Part shown: positions 37,895 through 47,220 of the stretch, piece after piece | Numbering within the stretch: position 1 is the stretch's first letter | How the letters are laid out: each line of letters opens with the position of its first letter | Source of the DNA: Methylobacterium sp. Leaf465 | Lineage (GTDB): Bacteria; Pseudomonadota; Alphaproteobacteria; Rhizobiales; Beijerinckiaceae | Direction: 5' to 3' | Assembly (NCBI RefSeq): GCF_001424705.1 | Contig: NZ_LMRA01000001.1 | Span: 27,608 to 91,607, forward strand | DNA: 64,000 bases | Notes under the pieces: generated by a model | Seen by the model: only the letters and a program-made list of their open reading frames with translations | Database searches by the model: none | Told to the model about the DNA's origin: nothing | Translations under genes and position numbers: made by a program

Positions 37895-38953
37895 CTACCG
37901 GTCGAACAGGGCCTGCAGGGCCGCGCGGTCCTTGGTCTTCGGCAGCGCGATCAGGGTGAGGATGCGCGCCTTGTCCGGCGTCAGGTCGTCGGCGAAGACG
38001 GCGCCGGCCTTCAGCAGCGTGTTGCCGCCGCCCTTGAAGCCGTACACCGGCAGGGCGCGGCCGTCATAGACCTTGGTGGCCACGACGACCGGCACGCCCT
38101 TGGCGATGACCTCCGCGATCGCGTTGTGCATCTCGGCGTTCATGTTGCCCCAGCCATAGGCCTCGACCACGATGGCCTCGGCGCCGGTCTCGGCCGCATG
38201 ACGCACCTGGCTGCCGTCGGCCCCCGCATACATTGCCACCAGATCGACCCGCGGCATGCGGTCGGGCAGGGGCAGGGTCTGCCGGCGTAGGGACTTGCGG
38301 CTGAACACGACTCGATCCTCGTCGACGTAGCCGAGGAAGCCCGCATCGCCGGAATTGAAGGTCTCGACGTTGCTCGTGTGGGTCTTGCGCACCTCGCGGG
38401 CGGCGTTGATGTGGTGGTTGAGCGTCACGGTCACGCCCATGCCGGTCGAACCGTCGGCGAGGATCTGCCGGGCGGCGTTGAGCAGGTTGCGCGACCCGTC
38501 CGAATCCCAGTCGGAGGCGTTGCGCTGGGCGCCCACCAGCACGATCGGCTTGTCGCTCTTCACGGTGAGGTCGAGGAAGTAGGCGGTCTGGTCGAGCGTG
38601 TCGGTGCCGTGCAGGACGATGGCGCCGCGGATCGTGGGATCGGCCAGGATCTCGTCGACCTTGCGGGCCAGGCCGGGCCAGCGGTCCGGTCCCATGTAGT
38701 CGCTGGGGACGTTGCTGAACTCCGTCACGGCGATCGCGGCGATGTCCTTGAGCTTCGGGACCGCCGCGACGAGGTCCTCGCCGGAGAGCGCCGGCACCGG
38801 CGCGTGGGTGGTGGGGTCGAGCTTCATCGCGATCGTGCCGCCGGTGGCGATGACCGCAATCTTCGGCAGGTCCGCCGCGCTCGCTGGAGGCATGAGAAGA
38901 AGTAGACCGCTGAGGCCGAACAGTGTTCGTCTCAGGATTGTAACAACGGCCAT
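37895..38953 (-). CDS. ansB: Type II (periplasmic) L-asparaginase
   Basis: This 352-residue enzyme hydrolyses asparagine to aspartate and ammonia. A signal peptide covers about residues 1-26 (FGLSGLLLLMPPASA). The two catalytic threonine motifs are present: ATGGTIAMK just after the signal and HGTDTLDQTAYFLDL. The signal peptide marks it as the high-affinity periplasmic type. It lies upstream of ilvA on the same strand with a gap of about 100 bases; co-regulation is uncertain. Confidence 0.93.
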   Translation of the reverse strand: MAVVTILRRTLFGLSGLLLLMPPASAADLPKIAVIATGGTIAMKLDPTTHAPVPALSGEDLVAAVPKLKDIAAIAVTEFSNVPSDYMGPDRWPGLARKVDEILADPTIRGAIVLHGTDTLDQTAYFLDLTVKSDKPIVLVGAQRNASDWDSDGSRNLLNAARQILADGSTGMGVTVTLNHHINAAREVRKTHTSNVETFNSGDAGFLGYVDEDRVVFSRKSLRRQTLPLPDRMPRVDLVAMYAGADGSQVRHAAETGAEAIVVEAYGWGNMNAEMHNAIAEVIAKGVPVVVATKVYDGRALPVYGFKGGGNTLLKAGAVFADDLTPDKARILTLIALPKTKDRAALQALFDR

Positions 38954-39098
38954 GAACGCACCTCAGTTGACTCCGGTCGTTCCATCAGGGATCGACCGAG
39001 CGGTCAGCGTTGAAGGACCGTGCCGGTCCTGTCCAGATCGGACCGGCCCCCGCGGCTTTACGAAACCGGCGGATCTTCTCGGAGAAATTCCCCGGGCT

Positions 39099-39455
39099 TC
39101 AGGGCTGACCCGACAGTCGCTCGATCAGGGCCGCGATCCAGACCAGGGCCGCGATCCCCTGGGCGGAGAAGGTCCCGGCCGAGGCGAGATCCTTGACGAT
39201 GCCGATCTTCGGGTGCCGGGCCGGGTGGAGGTGGTCGCAGAGCTTCTCCACCGCGGTGTTCAGGAACTCGGCGGCGAGCATCAGGAGCAGGCTCGCCACC
39301 AGGGCGACCCGGACCCAGAGGCCCGACCCGAGGAGGAGGGCCAGGGGAACCCCGAGGGCGAGGAGCGCGAGTTCCAGGCGCACCGCCCGCTCGGTCCGGG
39401 CGCCGTGCACGAGGCCGTGCCAGGAATTCAGGAAGGCGAGGTAGAGGGCGTGCAT
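39099..39455 (-). CDS. dgkA: Diacylglycerol kinase
   Basis: This 118-residue inner-membrane enzyme phosphorylates diacylglycerol to phosphatidate, recycling lipid released by other membrane reactions. Three membrane helices and the family signature AAEFLNTAVEKLCDHLHPARHPKIGIVKDLASAG (catalytic Glu and Asn-Thr-Ala) are present. The start is MHALYLAFLNSWHGL. It lies 14 bases downstream of the AbrB-like gene, so they share a transcript. Confidence 0.92.
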   Translation of the reverse strand: MHALYLAFLNSWHGLVHGARTERAVRLELALLALGVPLALLLGSGLWVRVALVASLLLMLAAEFLNTAVEKLCDHLHPARHPKIGIVKDLASAGTFSAQGIAALVWIAALIERLSGQP

Positions 39456-39469
39456 GTCCGGGCGCTGTC

Positions 39470-40519
39470 TCAGGGCGCCGCCGGAGCGCCGCGGGCGATC
39501 CACTTCGCCACGATCGGCCCCGTCACCAGCACCACGAACAGCCGGAGGGTCTGCACCGCCAGCACGAAGGAGACGTCGACCTTCGAGCCGACCGCGATGA
39601 TGGCCACCGAATCGAGACCGCCCGGGCTGGTGGCGAGGTAGGCGGTGAGGAAGTCGACGGGCAGCAGAAAGGTCAGGCCGTAGGCCCAGCCGCCGCACAG
39701 GGCGATCACGCCGAGGGTGGCCACGACGATGCCCGGCATGGCGCTGAGCGTCTCGCGCAGGGTCTCGCGCCGGAAGCGCAGGCCGACATACCAGCCGATG
39801 GTGGCGTAGGCGAGGTCGAGGATCGGCATCGGCAGGGCCATGGAGACCAGGCCGCAGGCGTGCAGGGCGGCGCCGAGCAGCATCGGCCCGGTCAAGGCGA
39901 AGGCCGGAAGGTGCAGGAGCTTGGCGAGGCCGGCGCCGCAGGCGGCGACCGCCAGGGTCGCCAGGAGGGCGAGCGGGGCCACCGTGACGGGATCGGAGGC
40001 CGGGACCACGTCGGAGACGTTGGTGAGCAGGCGCGCCATGACGGAGGCCGAGAGCACCACGGCGACCACGCGCACGTACTGCATGAAGGCGACGAGGCGC
40101 GGATCGGCGCCGTATTCCTCCGACATCGCCACCATGGCGGCGGCGCCGCCGGGCGACGAGCCCCAGGCGGCGGTCGACCCCGGCAGGATGCGCAGGCGGG
40201 TCAGGGCCCAGCCGACCGCCCCGCCGACCAGGACGGTGACGAGCACCACCGCGAGGATGAGGAAGCCGTCATCCACCACGGTGCCGACGATCTCGGCCGT
40301 CACCGTGTGGGCGACGAGGCAGCCGATCATCGCCTGGGCGGCCTGGAAGCCGGATTTCGGCACCGACAGGTTCGCGCCCCCGACCCCGAAGGCGATCGCC
40401 GCCACCATCGGCCCGAGCAGGAGGGCCGCCGGGAAATGCGCGCGGTCGAGGCCGTAGGCCAGCAGGCCGGAGGCGCCGAGGAGGGCCGCCCAACGGCCGA
40501 TGAAGCGCAGTGAGAGCAC
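39470..40519 (-). CDS. AbrB-family membrane protein (PF05145 type)
   Basis: This 349-residue integral membrane protein has about ten helices arranged as two homologous halves, each with an LLGPM-type segment (AALLLGPMVAAIAFG and LTGPMLLGAALHA) and a SPGG motif (WGSSPGGAAAMVAMS and ATSPGGLDSVAIIA). These are the hallmarks of the AbrB duplication family, once wrongly named ammonia monooxygenase. The function is unsettled, possibly transport. It begins with GTG. It lies between oxyR and dgkA. Confidence 0.85.
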   Translation of the reverse strand: MLSLRFIGRWAALLGASGLLAYGLDRAHFPAALLLGPMVAAIAFGVGGANLSVPKSGFQAAQAMIGCLVAHTVTAEIVGTVVDDGFLILAVVLVTVLVGGAVGWALTRLRILPGSTAAWGSSPGGAAAMVAMSEEYGADPRLVAFMQYVRVVAVVLSASVMARLLTNVSDVVPASDPVTVAPLALLATLAVAACGAGLAKLLHLPAFALTGPMLLGAALHACGLVSMALPMPILDLAYATIGWYVGLRFRRETLRETLSAMPGIVVATLGVIALCGGWAYGLTFLLPVDFLTAYLATSPGGLDSVAIIAVGSKVDVSFVLAVQTLRLFVVLVTGPIVAKWIARGAPAAP

Positions 40520-40567
40520 GGTGATGCCGGGAATGGGCCGGGCAGGGAACGCCCGTCGCGCCGGGCG

Positions 40568-41542
40568 CTACACCGGATCGCTCACGCTGTCACGGCGCCC
40601 GGCGCGCGGACGGGGCATGCCGTCGTCCCGGCAGGCCGTGGTGCCCGCCGGCGCGTGGGCCCGGAAGAACGCCGCCAGGTGCGCGAGCCCGTCGGCCCGC
40701 GGATCGCTGGTGCGCCAGGCCAGGGCGACGGTGCGCCCCGGCCCGTCCACGTCGAAGCTGCGCGTCACCGTGAGGCCGCTGGGATCGGGACCGGAGGGCA
40801 CCGCCAGGGCCGGGAGCAGGGTGTAGCCCGCCCCCGCCGCCACCATCGAGCGCAGGGTCTCCAGGCTGGTGGCGTGGCGCCCGGCGGCCGAGCCGGCCCC
40901 GCAGGCCGCCACGGTCTGGTCGCGCAGGCAGTTGCCCTCGTCGAGGAGGAGCAGGTCGGGGCCGGCGATGTCGGTGGCGCGCAGGGCGCCGCCGCGGGCG
41001 AGGGGATGCTCGGCCGGGCAGGCGAGCTGGAACGGTTCGACGAAGAGGGGCGACACCGTGAGCCCGGATGCCGGCACCGGCAGGGAGATCAGGGCGGCGT
41101 CGATGCGCCCGTTGTGCAGCCCTTCGAGGATCTCGGCCGTGCGCGCCTCGCTCAGGGCGAGGGCGAGGAGCGGGAAGTCCTGGCGCAGGGTCCGCAGGAT
41201 CAGGGGAAACAGGTAGGGCCCGAGGGTCTGGATCGCCGCCAGGACGAGGCGGCCGGTGAGCGGCGCGCCGCGCCCCTCGCTCGCCAGCACGAGGAGGCGC
41301 TGGGCCTCCGCCATGACGATACGGGCCTGCCGCACGATGGTCTGCCCGGCCGGTGTCAGCATCACCCGGCGGTTGCCGCGCTCGAACAGGGCGAGGCCGA
41401 GGAGGTCCTCCAGCTTGCGGACCTGGACGCTGAGGGTCGGCTGGCTGACGTTGCAGCGCTCGGCAGCCCGGCCGAAATGCATCTCCTCCGCCACGGCGAC
41501 GACGTATTCGAGATCCCGCAGGGACAGGCCGGACATATTCAT
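40568..41542 (-). CDS. oxyR: Peroxide-sensing regulator OxyR
   Basis: This LysR-family protein (324 residues) has the helix-turn-helix LSLRDLEYVVAVAEEMHFGRAAERCNVSQPTLSVQVRKLED. The redox pair is retained: Cys205 in GNCLRDQ and Cys214 in VAAC, 9 apart as Cys199 and Cys208 are in E. coli OxyR. Peroxide would form the disulfide and activate transcription. It is divergent from katA. A perfect ATAG-N7-CTAT half-site overlaps the first start codon; the second ATG (41536) would leave the site just outside the gene. Confidence 0.95.
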   Translation of the reverse strand: MNMSGLSLRDLEYVVAVAEEMHFGRAAERCNVSQPTLSVQVRKLEDLLGLALFERGNRRVMLTPAGQTIVRQARIVMAEAQRLLVLASEGRGAPLTGRLVLAAIQTLGPYLFPLILRTLRQDFPLLALALSEARTAEILEGLHNGRIDAALISLPVPASGLTVSPLFVEPFQLACPAEHPLARGGALRATDIAGPDLLLLDEGNCLRDQTVAACGAGSAAGRHATSLETLRSMVAAGAGYTLLPALAVPSGPDPSGLTVTRSFDVDGPGRTVALAWRTSDPRADGLAHLAAFFRAHAPAGTTACRDDGMPRPRAGRRDSVSDPV

Positions 41543-41555
41543 AGGCTGTGACTAT
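41541..41555. promoter_or_regulatory. OxyR-binding half-site between oxyR and katA
   Basis: ATAG (41541-41544), seven bases, CTAT (41552-41555) matches exactly one half of the ATAG-N7-CTAT-N7-ATAG-N7-CTAT consensus for OxyR dimers of dimers. The second half on the katA side is degenerate (TTCG-N7-GCAT). The position in the oxyR-katA gap supports katA activation and oxyR autoregulation. Confidence 0.7.
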
Positions 41556-41692
41556 CATCGCGTTCGCCACGATGCATTAGCCAAATCGCTCGCGGCGGGC
41601 CATAACGCTGTCTCAGAACCATTCCAGGTTTTCAGCCAAGGTCTGGATGCGGCCACCGCCGCGTCGATCTGTTCCGAACGAGAGAGCACCGC

Positions 41693-43282
41693 ATGAGCGA
41701 TCAGCGCCCGATTCTCACCACCCGCCAAGGCCACCCGGTTCGCGACAACCAGAGCACCCGGACGGTGGGCGAGCGCGGCCCGGCGACCCTCGAGAACTAC
41801 CAGTTCATCGAGAAGATCACCCATTTCGACCGGGAGCGGATTCCGGAGCGCGTGGTCCACGCCCGCGGCGCCGGCGCCCACGGCTACTTCGAGGCGTATG
41901 GCAAGATCGGCAACGAGCCCGCCTCCAAGTACACCCGCGCCCGCGTCCTGAACGAGACCGGCGTGAAGACCCCGATGTTCGTGCGCTTCTCCACCGTCGC
42001 CGGCGCCAAGGAGTCGCCCGAGACCGAGCGCGACCCGCGCGGCTTCGCGGTGAAGTTCAAGACCGTCGACGGCAACTGGGACCTGGTGGGCAACAACCTC
42101 AAGGTCTTCTTCATCCGCGACGCGATCAAGTTCCCCGACATGATCCACGCGTTCAAGCCGGACCCGGTGACCAACCGCCAGGAGGCGTGGCGCTTCTTCG
42201 ACTTCGTGGCGCAGCACCCCGAAGCCATCCACATGGTGACGCACCTGAAGTCGCCCTGGGGCATCCCCGCCAACTATCGCGAGATGGAGGGCTCGGGCGT
42301 CAACACCTACAAGCTGGTCAACGACCAGGGCGAAGCGGTGCTGTGCAAGTTCCACTGGGAGCCCAAGCAGGGCATCCGCAACCTGACCTCGGCCCAGGCG
42401 TCCGAGATCCAGGCCAAGGATGTCGGCCACGCCACCCGTGACCTCTACGACAACATCAAGGCCGGCAACTTCCCCGAGTGGGAGTTCTGCGTGCAGATCA
42501 TGCCCGACGGCCCGAACGACCACCTGTCGTTCGATCCCCTCGACGACACCAAGCTCTGGCCGGTAGAGAACTTCCCCCTGTTGCCGGTGGGCCGCATGGT
42601 GCTGGATCGCGTGCCGGACAACTTCTTCGCGGAAGTCGAGCAATCGGCCTTCGGCACGGGCGTCCTCGTGGACGGCATCGACTTCTCGGACGACAAGATG
42701 CTCCAGGGGCGCACGCTGTCCTACTCGGACACGCAGCGCTACCGCGTCGGCGCCAACTACCTGCAGCTGCCGATCAACGCCCCGCAGCCGGGCGTGAAGG
42801 TCTATTCGAACCAGCGCGACGGCCAGATGACCTACGGCGTCGACGGCACGGGTCCGAACCGCCACATCAACTACGAGCCTTCGACCCTGGCCGAGGGTCT
42901 GCGGGAGGCTCCCAAGCCCGCCAAGGACTACCACCAGCCGGTCCAGGGCAACCTCGGCCGCTACCAGACCTCGCGCACCGAGGACGACTACACCCAGGCC
43001 GGCGTGCGCTACCGCTCGTTCCAGGATTGGGAGCGCGACGACCTGATCGCCAACCTCGTCGGCGACATGAAGCAGTGCCCGGAGCCGATCCAGCTGCGGA
43101 TGGTCTGGCATTTCCTCCATGCCGATGAGGATTACGGCCGCCGCGTCGCCGAGGGTGCGGGCATCGACCTGGAGAAGGCCCGTGCCCTGCCGCCGCTGCC
43201 GGGCCGCGCGGCTCCGGGCCAGCGCCTCCAGGCCGAGACCTATACCGACGGCAGCCAGGCCCACAGCATCGCCGCCGAATAG
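41693..43282 (+). CDS. katA: Monofunctional heme catalase
   Basis: Catalase disproportionates hydrogen peroxide. This 529-residue small-subunit type has the active-site His56 ([12 protein letters not shown]), the distal Asn at 136-137 (LVGNN) and the proximal heme ligand Tyr346 with Arg342 ([12 protein letters not shown]). NADPH-binding-type residues follow. It is divergent from oxyR with 150 bases between and is probably OxyR-activated. A strong terminator follows. In M. extorquens katA lies immediately upstream of ccr; here ccr is about 16 kb away. Confidence 0.97.
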   Translation: MSDQRPILTTRQGHPVRDNQSTRTVGERGPATLENYQFIEKITHFDRERIPERVVHARGAGAHGYFEAYGKIGNEPASKYTRARVLNETGVKTPMFVRFSTVAGAKESPETERDPRGFAVKFKTVDGNWDLVGNNLKVFFIRDAIKFPDMIHAFKPDPVTNRQEAWRFFDFVAQHPEAIHMVTHLKSPWGIPANYREMEGSGVNTYKLVNDQGEAVLCKFHWEPKQGIRNLTSAQASEIQAKDVGHATRDLYDNIKAGNFPEWEFCVQIMPDGPNDHLSFDPLDDTKLWPVENFPLLPVGRMVLDRVPDNFFAEVEQSAFGTGVLVDGIDFSDDKMLQGRTLSYSDTQRYRVGANYLQLPINAPQPGVKVYSNQRDGQMTYGVDGTGPNRHINYEPSTLAEGLREAPKPAKDYHQPVQGNLGRYQTSRTEDDYTQAGVRYRSFQDWERDDLIANLVGDMKQCPEPIQLRMVWHFLHADEDYGRRVAEGAGIDLEKARALPPLPGRAAPGQRLQAETYTDGSQAHSIAAE

Positions 43283-43311
43283 ACCGCCCTTCCCATAACG
43301 GAGACTGATCG

Positions 43312-43347
43312 AGTCCCGCAGGGTCAAGCGACCCTGCGGGACTTTTT
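43312..43347 (+). terminator. Intrinsic terminator of katA
   Basis: A perfect 14-bp stem (43312-43325 with 43330-43343) with a 4-base loop is followed by TTTTT, about 30 bases after the katA stop. Confidence 0.93.
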
Positions 43348-43651
43348 CGTTGGTCGGTCCCCGGTGCACGGCAGGTCCAGGGCGGATCGGAAGGAGCCCT
43401 CAACGGAGGGGTCGACGCGACGACATCCATCGGGACGCGAGGCGAATAGATCGCGCGACGGTCGCGAACCTCGGGATTCGTCTTCTGGGAACGCTGAGCA
43501 CTGACGCTTGTCGGGCAGTCTATTCGGCGGCTCTTATTGTGATGAGCGAAGGTGTTTCCAGAACTGAGCACGATATGTTTACAGATCGGGTCGCTAAATG
43601 CCAGGCATGAGGAAGTTTCAGGCTATTGCGGCGCGGGACTAGAGATCGGCA
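43348..43651. other. Intergenic region upstream of the GGDEF-EAL gene
   Basis: About 300 bases with no credible gene. The last 130 bases are AT-richer than the surroundings and presumably contain the promoter of the GGDEF-EAL gene. Confidence 0.4.
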
Positions 43652-45676
43652 TTGATCGCGAACCAGAAAAACTCCGTCGAAACGATCATCGAGCGCGATC
43701 GGGCGCGCGCGGTTCTGCGGGGCATGCCCGCGACGCTGATCGCGAACGTTCTGGTCTCGGTGTCCCTCGGCGGAATGATGTGGGACCTCGTGCCGCGTGG
43801 GCTCATCCTCGCCTTCGTCGGCCTCAACGGTCTGCTCAATCTCGCCCGCGCTCTGATCGCCGCCCGATGGCTGAAGCGGGACCACGCCACCCGGCACCCG
43901 GGCCGGATCCTGGCCTTTGCGTGGATCGGGGCCCTGTTCTCGGGCCTGTGCTGGGCGGTGGCCCTGATCGGCCTCGCCTGGAACGGACAGACCCAGTCCG
44001 TCGCGATCGCCCTGGCCTTCTGGAGCCTGAACGTCGGGGTCATCCAGAGCAAGGTGTCCCGCGCGCCCGCCATCGCCTTCATGCTTCCGAGCCTCACGAT
44101 CCTGACGGTCCTGTTCCTCGTCGAGGACGCGCCGAGCTCGCCGTTCATCGCCGCGAACCTGATCGTCCTCGCGGTGCTGATGATCCGCAACGCGACCGAT
44201 CAGGAGATGCATTACCTGCGGTCGAGCCGCCTGAAGCTGGAAGCCACGGAGCTGGCCGCATCGCTGAAGGCCGCCAACATCGCGGCGGAACAGGCCCTGC
44301 GCCGGGTGGAATACGCGGCGACCCACGATCACCTGACCGGCCTGCTCAACCGGGCCGCCTACCAGACAGCCTTCGAGGCGTGGTTGAGGGACGGGGCGGC
44401 GCATGGGAGGGGATTTTCGGTTCTGCTGATCGATCTCGACCGCTTCAAGGTCATCAACGACACCTTCGGGCATGCCGTGGGCGACGAGGTCCTGGTGGAG
44501 GCGGGCGCACGCCTGAGGCGGATTCTCGGAGAGGATGCCGTGGTGGCCCGCCTCGGCGGCGACGAGTTCGCAGCCCTGATTTCCAACCGGTCCGGCAAGG
44601 AGGACGGGCCGAGGCTGGCGGGGGAGATCGTGGCGCAGCTCGCCGTCCTCGTCACGGGATCCGGCCGGACCCTGCAGGCCGGGGCCAGCGTCGGCATCGC
44701 CCGGTATCCGGGTGACGCCCACACCCTTACCGACCTGCAGTGCCAGGCCGATCTTGCCCTTTATGCCGCCAAGACGGCGGGACGCGGCACCTGGCGCCCC
44801 TTCCACGCGAGCATGGGCGCGCAGCTGAAGGCCCGCCACGTCATCGAGCGGGATCTCCCCGAGGCGCTGGAGAGCGGAGCAGTCCAGGCCTGGTTCCAGC
44901 CGCAGCTCGACTGCGAAACCGGGCTCGTCATGGGCGTCGAGGCGCTCCTGCGCTGGAAGCATCCGGCGCTGGGCTGGATCTCTCCCCCGGACGCGATCGC
45001 CGCCGCCGCCGCCACCCGTCGATCGCAGGCCCTGACCCGAACCATCCTGCGGCAGGCCTGCCGCATGGCGCAGGTTCTCGACGCGAACGGGCACGAGTCC
45101 GTCGTGGTCTCGGTCAACGTCTCGCCCAACGAGTTCGGGGCCTATCCGATCGCCGACATGGTGGCGGCCGAACTGACCGGGCACGGCCTGTCCGCCGCCC
45201 GGATCGCCCTCGAGATCACCGAGGAGGCGGTCTACTCGAACGAGCGCGGCGGCAAGGACGTCGACGCCCTGATCGACATGGGGGTGGGCATCATCGTGGA
45301 CGATTTCGGGGTGGCCTACTCGTCGGTCGGGTCGCTGCGCGACCTGCGCTTCGACGGCCTGAAGGTCGACCGGAGCTTTATCCAGGGGATCGTCGACAGT
45401 CCCCGGGACCGCGTGCTCCTGGAGGCCATCCTGGCCTTCGCCCGCACCCTCGGGGTGACGGTCCTGGCGGAGGGGGTGGAGACGAACGCGCAGTTCCAGC
45501 TGCTGCGCCAGCTCGGATGCCCGGCCGTACAGGGCTACCACTTCGCCCGGGCCATGCCGTCGACGCAGACCCTGGCCTGGATCACCGAGAACGATCTCAC
45601 CACGCGCATCGCCCGGCAGGGCTGGGCGGCCAGCGGTTGGACGATCGCGGCGCACCCCGCGGTCGCGCAGGCCTGA
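43652..45676 (+). CDS. Membrane GGDEF-EAL protein (cyclic di-GMP turnover)
   Basis: This 674-residue protein has four to five N-terminal membrane helices (about 28-175), then a GGDEF domain with GGDEF at 302-306 and an EAL domain with EAL at 430-432. The EAL catalytic set appears complete: EALLRW, VSVNVSP, EITEEAVY, DDFGVAYSS, LKVDRSF and AEGVET. Both diguanylate cyclase and phosphodiesterase activity are therefore possible. The frame opens with TTG at 43652; the next in-frame Met is residue 25, so the exact start is uncertain. No canonical RxxD inhibitory site is evident. Confidence 0.93.
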   Translation: MIANQKNSVETIIERDRARAVLRGMPATLIANVLVSVSLGGMMWDLVPRGLILAFVGLNGLLNLARALIAARWLKRDHATRHPGRILAFAWIGALFSGLCWAVALIGLAWNGQTQSVAIALAFWSLNVGVIQSKVSRAPAIAFMLPSLTILTVLFLVEDAPSSPFIAANLIVLAVLMIRNATDQEMHYLRSSRLKLEATELAASLKAANIAAEQALRRVEYAATHDHLTGLLNRAAYQTAFEAWLRDGAAHGRGFSVLLIDLDRFKVINDTFGHAVGDEVLVEAGARLRRILGEDAVVARLGGDEFAALISNRSGKEDGPRLAGEIVAQLAVLVTGSGRTLQAGASVGIARYPGDAHTLTDLQCQADLALYAAKTAGRGTWRPFHASMGAQLKARHVIERDLPEALESGAVQAWFQPQLDCETGLVMGVEALLRWKHPALGWISPPDAIAAAAATRRSQALTRTILRQACRMAQVLDANGHESVVVSVNVSPNEFGAYPIADMVAAELTGHGLSAARIALEITEEAVYSNERGGKDVDALIDMGVGIIVDDFGVAYSSVGSLRDLRFDGLKVDRSFIQGIVDSPRDRVLLEAILAFARTLGVTVLAEGVETNAQFQLLRQLGCPAVQGYHFARAMPSTQTLAWITENDLTTRIARQGWAASGWTIAAHPAVAQA

Positions 45677-45688
45677 TCGCCGAAACCG

Positions 45689-45721
45689 AAAAAAGGCCCG
45701 CTCGATCGCTCGAGCGGGCCT
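45689..45721 (-). terminator. Intrinsic terminator of rplS
   Basis: A 12-bp stem (45694-45705 with 45710-45721) with a 4-base loop is followed on the minus strand by six T residues (AAAAAA at 45689-45694 on plus). It lies 50 bases after the rplS stop and also lies between the converging GGDEF-EAL gene and rplS. Confidence 0.9.
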
Positions 45722-45770
45722 GATGGCGGGGGCGGGGGCGCGGTGCGCCGCCCGGGTCTCACCCCAAATC

Positions 45771-46226
45771 TTACTCGGCGGCGGTCTTCGCGGCGCTCTT
45801 GGCGGCCTTCTCGGCCTTGCGGGCGTCCTTGTTCGCCTTCGAGGCATCGGCCTTGGCGGCCTTCTCGGCGGGGCGGTCGGCGCGCTCGACGATGCGGGCG
45901 GACTTCCCGCGACGGTCGCGCAGGTAGTACAGCTTGGCGCGACGCACCTTGCCGCGACGGACGACGGCAATCGAATCGATCAGCGGCGAGTAGAGCGGAA
46001 ACACGCGCTCGACGCCCTCGCCGTAGGAGATCTTGCGGACGGTGAAGCTCTCGTTGAGGCCGCCGCCGGAGCGGCCGATGCACACGCCCTCGTAGGCCTG
46101 CACGCGGGTGCGCTCGCCTTCCTTCACCTTGACATTCACGGTCACCGTGTCGCCGGGCTGGAAATCGGGGATGGTCTTGCCGAGCGAAGCGATCTGCTCC
46201 TGCTCCAGCTGCTGGATGATGTTCAT
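45771..46226 (-). CDS. rplS: 50S ribosomal protein L19
   Basis: L19 lies at the interface of the ribosomal subunits. The 151-residue product begins [52 protein letters not shown], the diagnostic sequence, and has a Lys/Ala-rich C-terminal tail of about 35 residues. AGGAA, 7 bases upstream, supports the ATG at 46226 over an earlier TTG. It is separated from trmD by about 27 kb, while the usual alphaproteobacterial order puts it immediately after trmD. Confidence 0.97.
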   Translation of the reverse strand: MNIIQQLEQEQIASLGKTIPDFQPGDTVTVNVKVKEGERTRVQAYEGVCIGRSGGGLNESFTVRKISYGEGVERVFPLYSPLIDSIAVVRRGKVRRAKLYYLRDRRGKSARIVERADRPAEKAAKADASKANKDARKAEKAAKSAAKTAAE

Positions 46227-46494
46227 GGTCAAGTTCCTGCCGGTGCGCGCCCGAGGCCCCCGGATGGGACCGCGTGCGTCAGGATTTCGGCATCCTGTTT
46301 TGAGTTGAGGCGGGCCTTACACGAGGTGCGGCCCCTTGTCCAATGGCCGGTGAACGTCCCCCCGCGCGGGCGGCGTGGCGCGGACGCGGTTGAGAAAATC
46401 CCGCGCGCGGTCCACATGGAGGGTGCGGCGGGGACGTCCGCCGCCATTCCCGGCCGGCCTTGAACCGGCGCAGCGGACGAGGATCCTGTCCACC

Positions 46495-47061
46495 ATGTTC
46501 ATCCAGACCGAAGCCACTCCGAACCCCGCCACCCTGAAGTTCCTGCCCGGCCGGGTCGTCCTGCCCGAGGGCACCTTCGAGGCGCGCGATTCCGAGGCCG
46601 CCGCCCGCTCGCCCCTGGCGAGCCGGCTCTTCGACGTGCCCGGCGTCTCGGGCGTCTATCTCGGTCACGACTTCATCTCGGTCACCAAGGCCGAGGACGA
46701 CAACCTGTGGCCGCAGGTGAAACCGGCCGTTCTCGGGGCCATCATGGAGCACTTCCAGTCCGGCGCCCCGCCCCTGGCCGAGGGCCACGTCGCCGGCAGC
46801 GACGACGCCGAGGAGTTCTTCGACCCGGCCGACCTCGAGACCGTCGAGACGATCAAGGACCTGCTCGAGACCCGCGTGCGCCCCGCCGTGGCCAGCGATG
46901 GCGGCGACATCACCTTCCGGGGCTACAAGGAAGGCGTGGTCTACCTGGAGATGAAGGGCGCCTGCTCGGGCTGCCCGTCTTCCACCGCGACCCTGCGCAA
47001 CGGCGTGCAGAACCTGTTCCGCCACTTCCTGCCGGAGATCCGCGAAGTCCAGGCGATCTGA
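46495..47061 (+). CDS. NfuA-like iron-sulfur cluster carrier
   Basis: This 188-residue protein has an Nfu N-terminal domain (MFIQTEATPNPATLKFLPG) and a C-terminal NifU-like domain with the cluster-binding Cys157 and Cys160 (GACSGCPSS). Such proteins transfer [4Fe-4S] clusters to target enzymes. The start at 46495 matches the conserved beginning of the family. It lies 159 bases upstream of tsaB in the same direction, at the head of a chain that includes miaB, a radical-SAM Fe-S enzyme. Confidence 0.93.
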   Translation: MFIQTEATPNPATLKFLPGRVVLPEGTFEARDSEAAARSPLASRLFDVPGVSGVYLGHDFISVTKAEDDNLWPQVKPAVLGAIMEHFQSGAPPLAEGHVAGSDDAEEFFDPADLETVETIKDLLETRVRPAVASDGGDITFRGYKEGVVYLEMKGACSGCPSSTATLRNGVQNLFRHFLPEIREVQAI

Positions 47062-47123
47062 GGCCCGACATTCCGGCGGGCCGACGCAAAGCCGCAACAG
47101 GTTCGCCCGAATTTCTCCACGAT

Positions 47124-47155
47124 GGCCGCTCCGCCCTGACGGAGCGGCCGTTTTT
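47124..47155 (+). terminator. Intrinsic terminator of the nfu gene
   Basis: A 10-bp stem (47124-47133 with 47140-47149) with a 6-base loop is followed by G and TTTTT. It separates nfu from tsaB, so tsaB needs its own promoter or read-through. Confidence 0.9.
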
Positions 47156-47220
47156 GTCTTAAAGTCGTGGCCCCGGACGCCTTCGCGCGGTCCGGGAGTG
47201 TGGCACGATCGGGAGTGAGT

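Noticed and set aside
43520..45970. An 816-codon minus-strand frame opposite the GGDEF-EAL gene
   Set aside because: The GGDEF and EAL catalytic motifs on the plus strand are decisive; the antisense frame has shadow composition.
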